Below are positions 34,580 to 43,510 of a stretch of DNA of 64,000 bases, piece after piece. The notes under the pieces were generated by a model, which did not search any database, was not told where the DNA came from, and worked only from the letters and a program-made list of their open reading frames with translations. Source of the DNA: Desulfovibrio sp. An276 (GTDB lineage: Bacteria > Desulfobacterota > Desulfovibrionia > Desulfovibrionales > Desulfovibrionaceae); assembly GCF_002159665.1 (NCBI RefSeq), contig NZ_NFJC01000002.1:1-64000 (forward strand), read 5' to 3'. Position 1 is the stretch's first letter. The number at the start of each line of letters is the position of its first letter. The position numbers and the translations under genes were made by a program.

Positions 34580-36253
34580 CTACAGAAGCGGAGCCTTGCC
34601 CCACTGGAAGCGGGGACCGTTCTCCGTGCGAATGACAAGCAGGGGCTTTGCCATTTCCGGATTGAGCTCCGGATAGTCGCGCAGCTTGTACACGCATCTG
34701 CCGGTTTCCTTGCGCTCCATGGTTGCCTGGATGGCAAGTTCGCTCACCGTGAGGATTTCGTGGGCCTCGTGGCAGCGCATGAGTTCGCGCAAAGTCTCGG
34801 CGTGCAGCCTGCTGCTCTGGGAGTTGAGGAACTGGATCTTTTCAAGGGCTCGGGCCATGCCGGCCATGCTGCGGCGAAAGCCCATGTAGTAGCACATGAC
34901 GTTGCGCACGGCCTGCTCGATTTCCTGGTACTTGACGCCTTCGGCAGGATCCACGCGCATGGGAGCGAAGATTTCTTCCTTCACCCTGGCAGCGAGTTCC
35001 TCGTTGACCTTGCCAAAGCCCGTGATGCCCTGTGCGCGCATGCCTGCCTGACGGCCGGCCTCGTAGCCGCCGCACATGGCGCCGGAGCAGTAGAGGAAGA
35101 CGGATCCGCAGAAGAGGTTGGGAACCGAGGTCTCGAACTGATCGTTCACGGCAATGGCGCCGCCGAAGATGAGTTCGCCGATTTCCACTTCCAGAAGCTT
35201 GTGCTGGAAGTCCGTGCCTGTGCATTCGGCCCAGTCGTTGAAGGTGGCCTTGTCGCCTGGCATGAGCACGTACTGCAGCTCGTGGACCACGTCTTCGTCA
35301 ACATGGCGCATGTCCATGTAGAATGGCGGGCCGGACCCCTCCATCTGTTCCTGGAAGGTGCCCTGGATCTGGTTGTTGCGCACGCCGTTTTCCATCATGG
35401 GGTCGTATTTGCCCATGAAGCGCTCGCCAAGGGCATTGATTTCGTGGGCACCAGAGCTGTTGATACCGTTCATGCCGGGACAGCCGTAGCCCTTGGGCAG
35501 CATGGTAGCGCGCTGGTAGGTGTCGAGTTCGGTGACAGCCGCGCCAGCGTCGTAGCCCAGAACCAGGCCACCGGAGGTGTTGTAGGGGTACTGCCACACG
35601 TTGAAGGGGTTGTGGGTGCTGTTGTCCGTGCTGCGGGTGGCGGAACGACCCTGGGCAGAAACAACGCACTTTGCCTTGACGATGACGAATTCGCCTGTGC
35701 GCACGTTCCAGCCAAGGGCACCACATGCCTTGCCGTCGTCCACAAGGATCTTGACAGCCATGGTGTAGTCAAGGCTTTCAACGCCGGCAGCGCGAACAAC
35801 GCGGGCCATGGCGCGCTTGATGGTCATGCCGTTGGAAATGTGTATCCACCAGTGGCCGGGCTGACCGAAGCCCTGGGTGCGCAGATAGGTACCGTCTGCC
35901 TTCTTGCTGAAGCCCACTCCGGCCTTGCCGAGCTTGTCCAGGAAGTAGCGCATGTGGTTGTACCAGCCCTCGCGCAGCATGGTGGGGGTATAGCCGTTGA
36001 GCGGCTTGGCGTAGAATTTGATGAGATCGTCAACAGTGTCAAAGGGTGCGCCGGGTTCGTCCAGGACAGCCATGTAGTGGTCGTTGCCACCGCCGATGGC
36101 ACCACAGCTTTCCAGCTTTCCCTTGTCCATGATCACGACATCAAGGCCCTGATCGCGGGCGCCAAGAGCCGCACCACAGCCGGAAGCGCCGGCACCAATG
36201 ACCAGTACGTCAGTTTCTACCAGTGTACCGAGAGGGTGTTTGCTTGTCTTCAT
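34580..36253 (-). CDS. Second AprA/fumarate-reductase-like FAD protein
   Basis: This 557-residue flavoprotein has the FAD motif DVLVIGAGASGCGAALGA, then MDKGKLESCGAIGGGNDHYM, a substrate region with QGRSATRSTDNSTHNPFNVW, and the late GGAIAVNDQFETSVPNLFCGS motif. It is of similar size to the AprA-like protein at 28922 and clearly related, but distinct in the active-site region, and it has no neighbouring ferredoxin gene of its own. It lacks a signal peptide. It is the first gene of the minus-strand module and is divergent from two LysR regulators, so it is the likely main target of regulation. The substrate is unknown. Confidence 0.84.
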   Translation of the reverse strand: MKTSKHPLGTLVETDVLVIGAGASGCGAALGARDQGLDVVIMDKGKLESCGAIGGGNDHYMAVLDEPGAPFDTVDDLIKFYAKPLNGYTPTMLREGWYNHMRYFLDKLGKAGVGFSKKADGTYLRTQGFGQPGHWWIHISNGMTIKRAMARVVRAAGVESLDYTMAVKILVDDGKACGALGWNVRTGEFVIVKAKCVVSAQGRSATRSTDNSTHNPFNVWQYPYNTSGGLVLGYDAGAAVTELDTYQRATMLPKGYGCPGMNGINSSGAHEINALGERFMGKYDPMMENGVRNNQIQGTFQEQMEGSGPPFYMDMRHVDEDVVHELQYVLMPGDKATFNDWAECTGTDFQHKLLEVEIGELIFGGAIAVNDQFETSVPNLFCGSVFLYCSGAMCGGYEAGRQAGMRAQGITGFGKVNEELAARVKEEIFAPMRVDPAEGVKYQEIEQAVRNVMCYYMGFRRSMAGMARALEKIQFLNSQSSRLHAETLRELMRCHEAHEILTVSELAIQATMERKETGRCVYKLRDYPELNPEMAKPLLVIRTENGPRFQWGKAPLL

Positions 36254-36385
36254 ATGCAGTCCTTCGAAAAAAGTCAGATTGCGTCAGCGGACAGATGTGC
36301 CGGAGCGTGGGCAACGACTGGTCCGGCACCTTGTGAAAAAAACTTCATGCAAAAGACGCTGTATTGTCAAATCAATAAAAATGGA

Positions 36386-36412
36386 CTATTGTTTGAATAC
36401 ATCAAACAATAG
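36386..36412. promoter_or_regulatory. LysR-type operator palindrome
   Basis: CTATTGTTTGA (36386-36396) and TCAAACAATAG (36402-36412) form a perfect 11-bp inverted repeat with a 5-base centre, containing the T-N11-A pattern typical of LysR sites. It lies in the intergenic region between the flavoprotein gene and the first LysR gene, 18 bases before the latter's ATG. A role in autoregulation and in divergent control is inferred. Confidence 0.65.
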
Positions 36413-36430
36413 CAAAACAGGAGAGACGCC

Positions 36431-37423
36431 ATGATACCCGAGCTCAACGGTGACTTTCTGCAGTGGCTGCGCGGTTTTTATTATGTTGCCAAGACAGGGA
36501 GCGTGCGCAAGGCTGCCGAACTCATGCACAGGAATCCCTCGACCATCAGCTACCAGCTCAAGTCCCTGGAGGAAGAGCTCGGCACCGTGCTCTTCGATCG
36601 CTACAAGAAGAGTCTCATCATCACGGGCGAGGGCAAGAAACTCCTTGGCTGGACCATTTCCACCTTCGAAACATTGCAGAGCATGCGCTCGGCAGTGGGC
36701 TCCTCGAACGGCCAGCTTCAGGGAGATATAGTCTTTGGCGCGACGCTACCCGTGGCTGTCCTGGCAGCTCCTGCCATATCTGCCTTCCTGAAGGAGCACC
36801 CCGCGGTCAACGTGCGCCTTGAGCGCCATCTCAACATAGGTGTCATCAAGGGTGTGAAGGAATCGCGCTACGATTTCGGCCTCACTGGCCTCACCACCCT
36901 GCCCAAGCTCGACAAGTTCGACATCTTCCTGAAGGCAAGGCCTCTTCTTGTCATGCGCAGGGACAACACCTGGAATCTGCCGCCTGTGCCCACAGCCGAG
37001 GATCTGGAGCGCCTTCCCTATGCTGTCTTTGAGCCCGATGATACAAGTCAGGTGTACCGCCCCCTGCACACGACAGCCAGACAGTTTCAGAAGAACGTTG
37101 CCATATCGCTGAACAACTACCATCTTGTCATGCAGTTTGTGCGCGCAGGCCTTGGTGTGGGCATCATGGACGCACTGTGCTACAGGGCCACCATCTTTGG
37201 TTCGGACTGGAGCACCATTACCTGCTATCCCCTGGATCATCTCCTGCCCAACGTGCTTTACGGCATCCTCACACGCAGGCACAAATACCTTACCCCTCAG
37301 GCCAAGGCGCTCATGGATGTCATACGCGAGCACTTCCTGCGCCTTGCGCAAAAGCCCCTGGATGTCATGGAAGACGTGCCCGAAGCAGGAGGGGGCAGAC
37401 ATGATACCGGAACTGAGTGGTGA
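36431..37423 (+). CDS. LysR-family transcriptional regulator, first of a tandem pair
   Basis: The 330-residue protein has an N-terminal winged helix-turn-helix (residues about 10-70, GFYYVAKTGSVRKAAELMHR, NPSTISYQLKSLEEELGTVLFDR) and a C-terminal periplasmic-binding-like effector domain (GATLPVAVLAAP, GLGVGIMDALC). It is divergent from the AprA-like gene at 34580 and ends by overlapping the second LysR gene by 23 bases. The two are paralogues with near-identical domain spacing. Likely effector: the substrate of the flavoprotein module, by position only. Confidence 0.88.
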   Translation: MIPELNGDFLQWLRGFYYVAKTGSVRKAAELMHRNPSTISYQLKSLEEELGTVLFDRYKKSLIITGEGKKLLGWTISTFETLQSMRSAVGSSNGQLQGDIVFGATLPVAVLAAPAISAFLKEHPAVNVRLERHLNIGVIKGVKESRYDFGLTGLTTLPKLDKFDIFLKARPLLVMRRDNTWNLPPVPTAEDLERLPYAVFEPDDTSQVYRPLHTTARQFQKNVAISLNNYHLVMQFVRAGLGVGIMDALCYRATIFGSDWSTITCYPLDHLLPNVLYGILTRRHKYLTPQAKALMDVIREHFLRLAQKPLDVMEDVPEAGGGRHDTGTEW

Positions 37424-38366
37424 CTTTCTGCAGTGGCTGTGCTGCTGCTGCTTCTACTACATCGCAAAGAGCGGGAGTGTGCGCAAGGCGGCAGAAATAC
37501 TCGACAAGACCCCTTCGACCATAAGCTATCAGCTCAAATGCCTGGAAAACGATCTCGGTACTGTGCTCTTTGACAGGTACAAGAAGAGTCTCATCATCAC
37601 AGGCGATGGCAAAAGGCTTCTGGACTGGGCTATCACCATCTTCGAGACCCTGCAGGGCATGCGCTCCTCAGCGGGAACGTCGGATGAGCATTTGCAGGGC
37701 AAGATAGTTCTTGGCGCCTCCCTGCCCGTGGCAGTCCTGGCTGCTCCGGCCATAACCCGCTTCCTCGCGGACAACCCCGACGTCCATGTGCGCGTCGAGC
37801 GTCAGCACCACACAGCCGTAGTCAAGGGTGTCAGGGAATCGCATTTCGATTTTGGCCTCACCGGCCTGACCGTTCTTCCCGGAGAGGGCGATTTCGACAT
37901 CCTGCTCAAGGCGCGCCCCCTTCTTGTCTTGCGCAAAAGCGATGCTTCCTCCCTTCCGCCAGTGCCCACAGAGGAGGATTTGCAGGGGCTTTCCTACATT
38001 GTCTTTGACGCGGATGACGGCGACCCAAGTTTCGGTCTGCACAGCAGGGCCAGACGGTTTCAGAACAGGATCGCGGCAACCATCAACAACTATCACCTCA
38101 TGCTGCATCTTGTGCGCGCGGGTCTTGGCGTGGGCATTGTGGATGAGCTCTGCTTCAGGGCCGCGGCCTATGGCACTGCCTGGAGTGACGTTGCGACCTG
38201 TACCTTGGATCATCTTCTGCCAAACGTTCTCTACGGCATACTCGTGCGCAAGAACAAGTTTCTTTCCCCGCAGGCAAGGGCGCTCATGCGAGTTTTGCGC
38301 GAGCATTTTTTGCGTCTTGCTGCAACTCCCTCGACCGGCTGGAGCAGGATCTTGCGGGAAGCTTAA
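37401..38366 (+). CDS. LysR-family transcriptional regulator, second of a tandem pair
   Basis: This 321-residue paralogue of the preceding regulator opens with the same MIPEL(N/S)GDFLQWL block. After LQWL it has CCCC-FYYIAKSG where the first copy has RG-FYYVAKTG: a two-residue insertion encoded by tandem TGC triplets. The rest (TPSTISYQLKCLENDLGTVLFDR, GASLPVAVLAAP) keeps the family pattern. The start lies inside the previous gene, with GGAGGGGG upstream, so expression is translationally coupled. Its product may form heterodimers with the first copy. The terminator at 38380 ends the pair. Confidence 0.88.
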   Translation: MIPELSGDFLQWLCCCCFYYIAKSGSVRKAAEILDKTPSTISYQLKCLENDLGTVLFDRYKKSLIITGDGKRLLDWAITIFETLQGMRSSAGTSDEHLQGKIVLGASLPVAVLAAPAITRFLADNPDVHVRVERQHHTAVVKGVRESHFDFGLTGLTVLPGEGDFDILLKARPLLVLRKSDASSLPPVPTEEDLQGLSYIVFDADDGDPSFGLHSRARRFQNRIAATINNYHLMLHLVRAGLGVGIVDELCFRAAAYGTAWSDVATCTLDHLLPNVLYGILVRKNKFLSPQARALMRVLREHFLRLAATPSTGWSRILREA

Positions 38367-38379
38367 AGCAAACACCGCT

Positions 38380-38416
38380 AAAAAAGGGGCAAATCCACAA
38401 GGATTTGCCCCTTTTT
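38380..38416. terminator. Bidirectional terminator
   Basis: AAAAAGGGGCAAATCC and GGATTTGCCCCTTTTT form a perfect stem with a 4-base loop. It serves both the LysR pair (plus) and the transporter gene (minus), which are convergent. Confidence 0.9.
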
Positions 38417-38479
38417 CGAGGTAGTCTCACGCTTTTGCGAGAGGAGTGGTGGCAAGTTTCCTTGCCGTACGAATGGACT

Positions 38480-39955
38480 CTAGAAGAGGATGTTGCCGAG
38501 AAGAACCGTCACGACAGCAGTCACTGCGTAAATCATGAGCAGGACAAGGGGGGCCGTCTTCCAGATATTCTTCGTGTCGGACCAGTCGTTGCCGTGGAGC
38601 AGGGCCGCGCTGGCAGAGGCTGCGGGCGTCAGGAAGGCGTAGTGCACGTTCATGACGATCATTATGAGCGGAATTTCCGGCGGAACACCGGTGGCCTGGC
38701 AGTAACTGTTCAAAATGGGCATGAAGGCGACACCAACCGCACCGTTATTCATGACCTGGGTGAGCGCCATGGCCGCAAAGCCGATGAAGAGGGCGAAGAA
38801 GAGCGGGCTGCCGCCGGAGATCAGCGGATCAAGCACCTGCATGAGGAAGGGCGTAATACCGCTCTCTGGCCTTGCCATGGCACCGGAAAGGGGCTGGACC
38901 AGGGCGAGCAGAAGCACGATGCCCCAGGTCACGCCGGAGTCGACCATGATCTTGAAGTTGAGCAGGGCCTTGCCGTCCACCTTGATGGCTGCCATGATGG
39001 TGACAAGCAGGACAACGATACCGGTATTGCCTATTGCCTTCAGGAATCTGGTCACAAAGAAGTCCTTCGGCAGGAAGTTGGGTGCGAGAAGCAGGGCGAC
39101 GAGGAGGATGAGGAAGAACAGGATGACCTTCTGAGTCTTGTTGAGAACAAGGGAGCCTTCGGTGTCAAGCTTGTTGACATCAAGATCTACCAGCCTGGAC
39201 ATGTCGGGGCGGAAGATGTAGCGACTCATGAGCACGAAGAAGATTGCAGCAAGGATGCAGACCAGGATGGCAATGACCATGTACTTGCCATAGTCGATGC
39301 CCACGCCGGCCATGGTTTCGTAGGCGGAGAAGACGGTCAGGGGCACCTGCTTGAAGGGAATGATGGACATGCCGACTTGGGCCGCAAAGACAATGCCGAA
39401 GACCATCATGGTCGGATAGCCGTCACCCTTCTTGTAGCCGCACAGTTCGCACACGCCGTAGAGGATGCTCCAGCCGATGATGGCAGCAGGCGAGGCCGAG
39501 GTCAGGCCGCCGAGCAGGAAGATGGAGCCCAGGAAGGTGAGGGTGAAGATCCAGGGGCGTCCCTTTACGAAGTTGCGGGTGATGAACCACAGGGAGATGA
39601 ATCTGGAAAGTCCATAGTGGCTGATGGTCGCGCAGAATACGAAGATGAAGAACATCATCTGCACGACAGGGTCACCAAAGCTCTTGTTCAGCAGCATCAT
39701 TGGCTTGTAGCCACCTATGAGCATGAGGGCCAGAAGGCCGGCAAGGGAAGGCCACACGATCTCTATGAAGATCCAGCCATAGAGTACGCCAAAGAAGATG
39801 CCGATGAGATTCATGCCAAGGGGCGTGAGCGGTTCCAGAGGCGGCAGCTGGCCGAATGCGAACATGATGAACAGACAGATTGCCGTATGCAGATAGTACA
39901 TGGGAGCGTTGAAGCTCTTCTTTGCAGGGGTTGCCTTTGCTTGTGTTGCAGCCAT
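38480..39955 (-). CDS. SLC13/DASS-type anion transporter
   Basis: This 491-residue inner-membrane protein has about 11-12 hydrophobic helices and resembles the divalent anion:sodium symporter/CitT superfamily. A helix rich in SASPAAIIGWS (around residue 160) and the late NNGAVGVAFMPILN segment match the paired helical hairpin and clamp regions of these proteins. Known members carry dicarboxylates, citrate or sulfate. It lies beyond the LysR pair on the opposite strand. A role in importing the module's substrate is inferred. Confidence 0.82.
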   Translation of the reverse strand: MAATQAKATPAKKSFNAPMYYLHTAICLFIMFAFGQLPPLEPLTPLGMNLIGIFFGVLYGWIFIEIVWPSLAGLLALMLIGGYKPMMLLNKSFGDPVVQMMFFIFVFCATISHYGLSRFISLWFITRNFVKGRPWIFTLTFLGSIFLLGGLTSASPAAIIGWSILYGVCELCGYKKGDGYPTMMVFGIVFAAQVGMSIIPFKQVPLTVFSAYETMAGVGIDYGKYMVIAILVCILAAIFFVLMSRYIFRPDMSRLVDLDVNKLDTEGSLVLNKTQKVILFFLILLVALLLAPNFLPKDFFVTRFLKAIGNTGIVVLLVTIMAAIKVDGKALLNFKIMVDSGVTWGIVLLLALVQPLSGAMARPESGITPFLMQVLDPLISGGSPLFFALFIGFAAMALTQVMNNGAVGVAFMPILNSYCQATGVPPEIPLIMIVMNVHYAFLTPAASASAALLHGNDWSDTKNIWKTAPLVLLMIYAVTAVVTVLLGNILF

Positions 39956-40503
39956 GAGAGTTTCCTGTTGGGGCTTTTTTTGTGCCCTCAGTGACTATTG
40001 CCCGGAAAGAGGGTATCGCGGCTGTCCGCTTCCCGTGAAAACCTTTTTTCCGTGGCCTGGGTCTTGCCCGGTTGTGCCGACTGTTGCCCTGATCGGCTTG
40101 CATTTGTGAATATTTTGTTAAGCTACCTGCAATTATTTTGTCTATTCGATAAAAAAGAAGAATTGTTCGATTTAACTAAACAGTTTGAAAATCGACCTCT
40201 CCAGTGGGCAAAAATTTCTCTTGCCTGTAACACACGATACACATTGAGGAATACTGGAAACAGTTCCCTTTCGCCTGGGCTTTCAGGTACGCTTTTTTAC
40301 CTTTTTCGTGCCATTGGGAAAAAATGTGGCAAAATTTATAGTATGACAAAATTGAATTTCTTTTTCAATTGTTTTTCTGGCGCATACATGCCTGTTTCCC
40401 CGAATATGTTCCCTTGCGCTCGCCATGGAACAGCTCGGGTATTGTATAGCAGAGAACTTGTGAAATGTTTCCTGAACAGATGGCGGCAATACTGCCCGGG
40501 CAC
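39956..40503. other. 550-base AT-rich interval without a gene
   Basis: No gene is supported on either strand. It must hold the promoter of the transporter gene at 39955. Two direct TTCGAT copies are visible at 40146 and 40169, but they do not form an inverted repeat and no copy of the LysR palindrome at 36386 is present. Confidence 0.4.
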
Positions 40504-40528
40504 AAAAAAAGGCCCCGAAGGGCCTTCG
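40504..40528 (-). terminator. Rho-independent terminator
   Basis: On the minus strand AAGGCCC-TTCG-GGGCCTT is followed by a T-run. It closes the flavodoxin-ferredoxin gene. Confidence 0.85.
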
Positions 40529-40549
40529 GGAAATTGTAATGGTGCAGGC

Positions 40550-41323
40550 TTAGCCGGGGAAGAAGGTTTCAGGCGTGCGGTATGCCGCGCAGCGCTGCTC
40601 GAAGCCTGCACGCGCTCCCTCGTATACGGCGCTGTGGTAGCCGCGTGCTCCCGTGGGACAGACCTTCATGCAGGCACCGCAGTTGATGCAAAGCTCGGGC
40701 CTAGCGGTCACGCGGATGTTCTCCTTCTCGATGGCGTGAGTGGGACAGATGTCCGCGCAGGCGCCGCACTCCGTACAGGTGTCGTCCGCGTCCGGCTTGA
40801 AGGGCAGGTTGATGGCAATGTCCGCGTTGTAGGCAGGATCCCCGGGAACCCTGACCTCTGGACAGGAGTCCTTGCCGAAAAGCCTTGCGCACTGCACACC
40901 AAAGTCCGCCATGGCCTTTCTGTCCTCTTCGTCCGGCCGCCCCTTGGCGACACTGGTGAAGATGGAGTGCTCTGCCACAAAGGCCCCGGCTGCCACAACA
41001 TGGAAGCCCTGCTTCTTCAAAAGGTCCTTCATCTGCAAAAGGGCGTTGTCGTAGTGGCGGTTGCCGTACACAGCTGCAATGACAGCAGGTGTTTCGTCGC
41101 CCTGCAGGTTTTTCAGCATCTTGGCGCACAGTTTGGGAATGTAGCCTGCGTACACAGGCATGCTGAATAGCAGTCTGTCCTCCCTGGCAATGGCCATGGG
41201 TTCGGTACAGGGCTTTTCAAGCCAGTTGCAGGATACTGTTTCCATGTTCATGCCCGAGGCAATGGTACTGGCACAGGCCTGTGTGGTTCCCCTGGCGCTG
41301 AAGCAGATATTGTAGAGCTTCAT
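40550..41323 (-). CDS. EFR1-type flavodoxin-ferredoxin protein
   Basis: This 257-residue cytoplasmic redox protein has an N-terminal flavodoxin-like domain (start KLYNICFSARGTTQACA, FSMPVYAGYIP near residue 53) joined to two [4Fe-4S] ferredoxin motifs, CTECGACADICPTHAI and CINCGACMKVCPTGA. Such EFR1-family proteins couple a flavin to low-potential Fe-S chains in anaerobes. It is monocistronic, with its own terminator. It may feed electrons to the redox module at 28-36 kb, but no direct linkage is shown. Confidence 0.85.
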   Translation of the reverse strand: MKLYNICFSARGTTQACASTIASGMNMETVSCNWLEKPCTEPMAIAREDRLLFSMPVYAGYIPKLCAKMLKNLQGDETPAVIAAVYGNRHYDNALLQMKDLLKKQGFHVVAAGAFVAEHSIFTSVAKGRPDEEDRKAMADFGVQCARLFGKDSCPEVRVPGDPAYNADIAINLPFKPDADDTCTECGACADICPTHAIEKENIRVTARPELCINCGACMKVCPTGARGYHSAVYEGARAGFEQRCAAYRTPETFFPG

Positions 41324-41356
41324 GGTGCTTCTCCTTTGCTTGTGTGATTTTGCCGT

Positions 41357-41929
41357 TCAGTCGCTTGCCTCTTTCAGAATGCGGGCTACTTCGTCCCCAT
41401 TGAGGCTCTGTACCGGCACAATGGCTTTGGGTGCCGCATCGTCGTCACAAAGATCGAGGCTCAGCCAGACAACGTCGTGCCATTTGCCGTTCTTGTAGCC
41501 GGCACGTTCAAACAGCGCCGACTGCCTGAACCCGAACCTTGTGTGCAGCGCAATGCTTGCCTTGTTGGGAACGGTTATGCAGCCCAGGGCCACGCGATAG
41601 TTTTGCAGGCGCAAAAGGGCCAGGGTTGCGCTGTAGAGGCGCGTTCCCGTTCCCCTGCCCACACTCTCCCTGTCAAGGTAGATGGAGAGCTCCGTGTTCC
41701 ACTGGTAGGCCCTGCGCTCCCAGGGGCAGTGGGCATAGCAAAAGCCAGTGACCCTGCCGTTGTCCGTGCTCACAAGGCAGGGATTTTCCTTCTGGATGGA
41801 CGCGAGCCTTGCCGCATACTCCTCTTCGGAGGGCAGGGTGTATTCGAAGGTGATGGGTGTTGCCATGTACTGGGCGTAGATGGCGCGGATATGGGGATAG
41901 TCTGCCATGGTGGCAAGACGACAATTCAT
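41357..41929 (-). CDS. GNAT acetyltransferase of the phosphinothricin/Pat type
   Basis: This 190-residue GNAT protein begins with NCRLATMADYPHIRAIYAQY. Like Pat-family enzymes it carries the acetyl-CoA loop GRGTGTRLYSATLALLR near residue 95 and a late HTRFGFRQSALFERAGYKNGKWHD block, typical of phosphinothricin/methionine-sulfone N-acetyltransferases. These often acetylate amino-acid analogues; the true substrate here is unknown. The start is preceded by AAAGGA. It stands alone between two minus-strand genes. Confidence 0.85.
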   Translation of the reverse strand: MNCRLATMADYPHIRAIYAQYMATPITFEYTLPSEEEYAARLASIQKENPCLVSTDNGRVTGFCYAHCPWERRAYQWNTELSIYLDRESVGRGTGTRLYSATLALLRLQNYRVALGCITVPNKASIALHTRFGFRQSALFERAGYKNGKWHDVVWLSLDLCDDDAAPKAIVPVQSLNGDEVARILKEASD

Positions 41930-42001
41930 ATTCTTGTGTCCTTTGCTTGTGGTTGTGAGCCATTCCTTTGCACAAATGATGCTCCCCGGCAAGGGTCGCC
42001 A

Positions 42002-43510
42002 TCAGCTTTCCTTTCTTTCTCCACAGGCAAAGTAGCAGGCGAGAACCTCCCTTTCCACAGGCCTTCCAAAGTGCGTACCAAGAAGGAAAAAGGCAAGGGA
42101 GAAGGCTATGCCTATGACTATGGGGTGCAGGTCAAGGGGCCGTATGCCAAGGGCCATGGCAAGACAGTAGGAGAGGGTGCCTCCGAGAATGGCCCAGATG
42201 GCTCCGCTTCTGTTCGCCTTCTTCCAGAACATGCCCAGCAGAAAAATCCACAAAAAGGCGCTTTCAAGGCCGCCGAAGGCAAACATGTTGATCTTCCAGA
42301 TGACACTCGGCGGATCAACGGAGACAAGGAAGCTGAAAAGCCCCAGAGCCAGGGTAAAGCCCTGGCTGATACAGGTGACCCTGCGCGTGGACACTTCTTC
42401 CCTGCGTTGTGCCTTTTCGTGCAAGTAGATGTCCTTCACAATGGACGAGGAGGCTGCCAGAAGCAGGGAAGATATGGTGGATATGGTGGCCGCAATGGGG
42501 CCTATGATGCAAAAACCTGCCACAGCCGGGGACATGGAGGCAATGAGGATGGGGATAATGTTGTCTATGCTGTTGCCGTATTCCGAAAGATCCCCTGTGA
42601 GAACACCGGCAGCGAGCACGCCAATGAGGTTCATGCCGATGTTCATGGCGCCGATAACTACTGTTCCTATAATCATGGCCCTATGCAGCGCCCTTGTGCT
42701 CTCGTAGCTTAGGCAGCGCACAGCGGACTGTGGCAGGGCAATGACGCACAGGCCCACCAGCACCCACTGGGAAATGTAGAGACTCACGGGCATGTTGCCT
42801 GCGGAAAGGGGGTCGAGCAGCTGGGGGCTGTGGCTCGAGATCCTCTCCATGATGGCGGCAAAGCCGCCCCCGTTGTGCAAAAGGCCTGCCAGAAGGACCA
42901 CCATGCCGATGAGCATGAAGACGGCACACACTGCGTCCGTGACAGCCACGCCGCGAAAGCCGCCCACAGTGGTGTAGACAACGACCGCAAGCCCGAAGAT
43001 GGCGAGGCCAGCCAGGTAGGGAAGTCCTGTCACAGCCTCGAAGAGCTTCGCGCCACCCACGAATTGCGCAACCATGGTCGCGCACATGAATATCACTATA
43101 ATGATGGCCGAAAGGGTCGCCAGAAGATCGGACTGGTAGCGGTGGCGTATGATGTCGATGATAGTCACTGCGTTGATCTTCCTGGCTGCCACGGCAAGCT
43201 TCTTGCCGAGTATGCCCAAAAGCAGGATGAGCATCGTCACCTGCACCACGGACATGTAGATCCAGCCAAAGCCTATCTCCCAGGCCTGCCCGGGACCGCC
43301 CACAAAGCTGCTGACAGAGCTGTAGGTGGCCACAGTGGTCATGGCAAGGACAAAGCCGCCCAGGCTGCGCGAGCCTATGAAGTACTCGCCAAGCCAGCCG
43401 CTGCTGCTCCCGGCGCGGCCAAGGTCCGCAGCCCTGCGCAAAAAGGCGCTAATGAGCAGCATGGCTGCCATGAAGAGTAGCACGGGAAGGAGCACAAGAA
43501 ACTCATTCAT
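42002..43510 (-). CDS. panF: Sodium/pantothenate symporter PanF-like
   Basis: This 502-residue membrane protein of the sodium:solute symporter family has about 13 hydrophobic helices. It shows GSRSLGGFVLAMTTVATYSSVSSFVGGPGQAWEIG near the start (the Na+-binding region) and the paired helices of the LeuT-like fold. Presence of the small YhdT membrane protein immediately upstream, overlapping by 8 bases, is the classic yhdT-panF arrangement and favours pantothenate as substrate over other family members. Confidence 0.87.
   Translation of the reverse strand: MNEFLVLLPVLLFMAAMLLISAFLRRAADLGRAGSSSGWLGEYFIGSRSLGGFVLAMTTVATYSSVSSFVGGPGQAWEIGFGWIYMSVVQVTMLILLLGILGKKLAVAARKINAVTIIDIIRHRYQSDLLATLSAIIIVIFMCATMVAQFVGGAKLFEAVTGLPYLAGLAIFGLAVVVYTTVGGFRGVAVTDAVCAVFMLIGMVVLLAGLLHNGGGFAAIMERISSHSPQLLDPLSAGNMPVSLYISQWVLVGLCVIALPQSAVRCLSYESTRALHRAMIIGTVVIGAMNIGMNLIGVLAAGVLTGDLSEYGNSIDNIIPILIASMSPAVAGFCIIGPIAATISTISSLLLAASSSIVKDIYLHEKAQRREEVSTRRVTCISQGFTLALGLFSFLVSVDPPSVIWKINMFAFGGLESAFLWIFLLGMFWKKANRSGAIWAILGGTLSYCLAMALGIRPLDLHPIVIGIAFSLAFFLLGTHFGRPVEREVLACYFACGERKES

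Noticed and set aside
34760..36412. A 550-codon open frame opposite the AprA-like flavoprotein
   Set aside because: It is a shadow of a gene with intact FAD motifs, and its product is a compositionally biased His/Ala/Val sequence without homology.
38405..39994. A 529-codon plus-strand frame opposite the DASS transporter
   Set aside because: The product is an acidic, His-rich low-complexity sequence, a typical reverse complement of a membrane protein gene.
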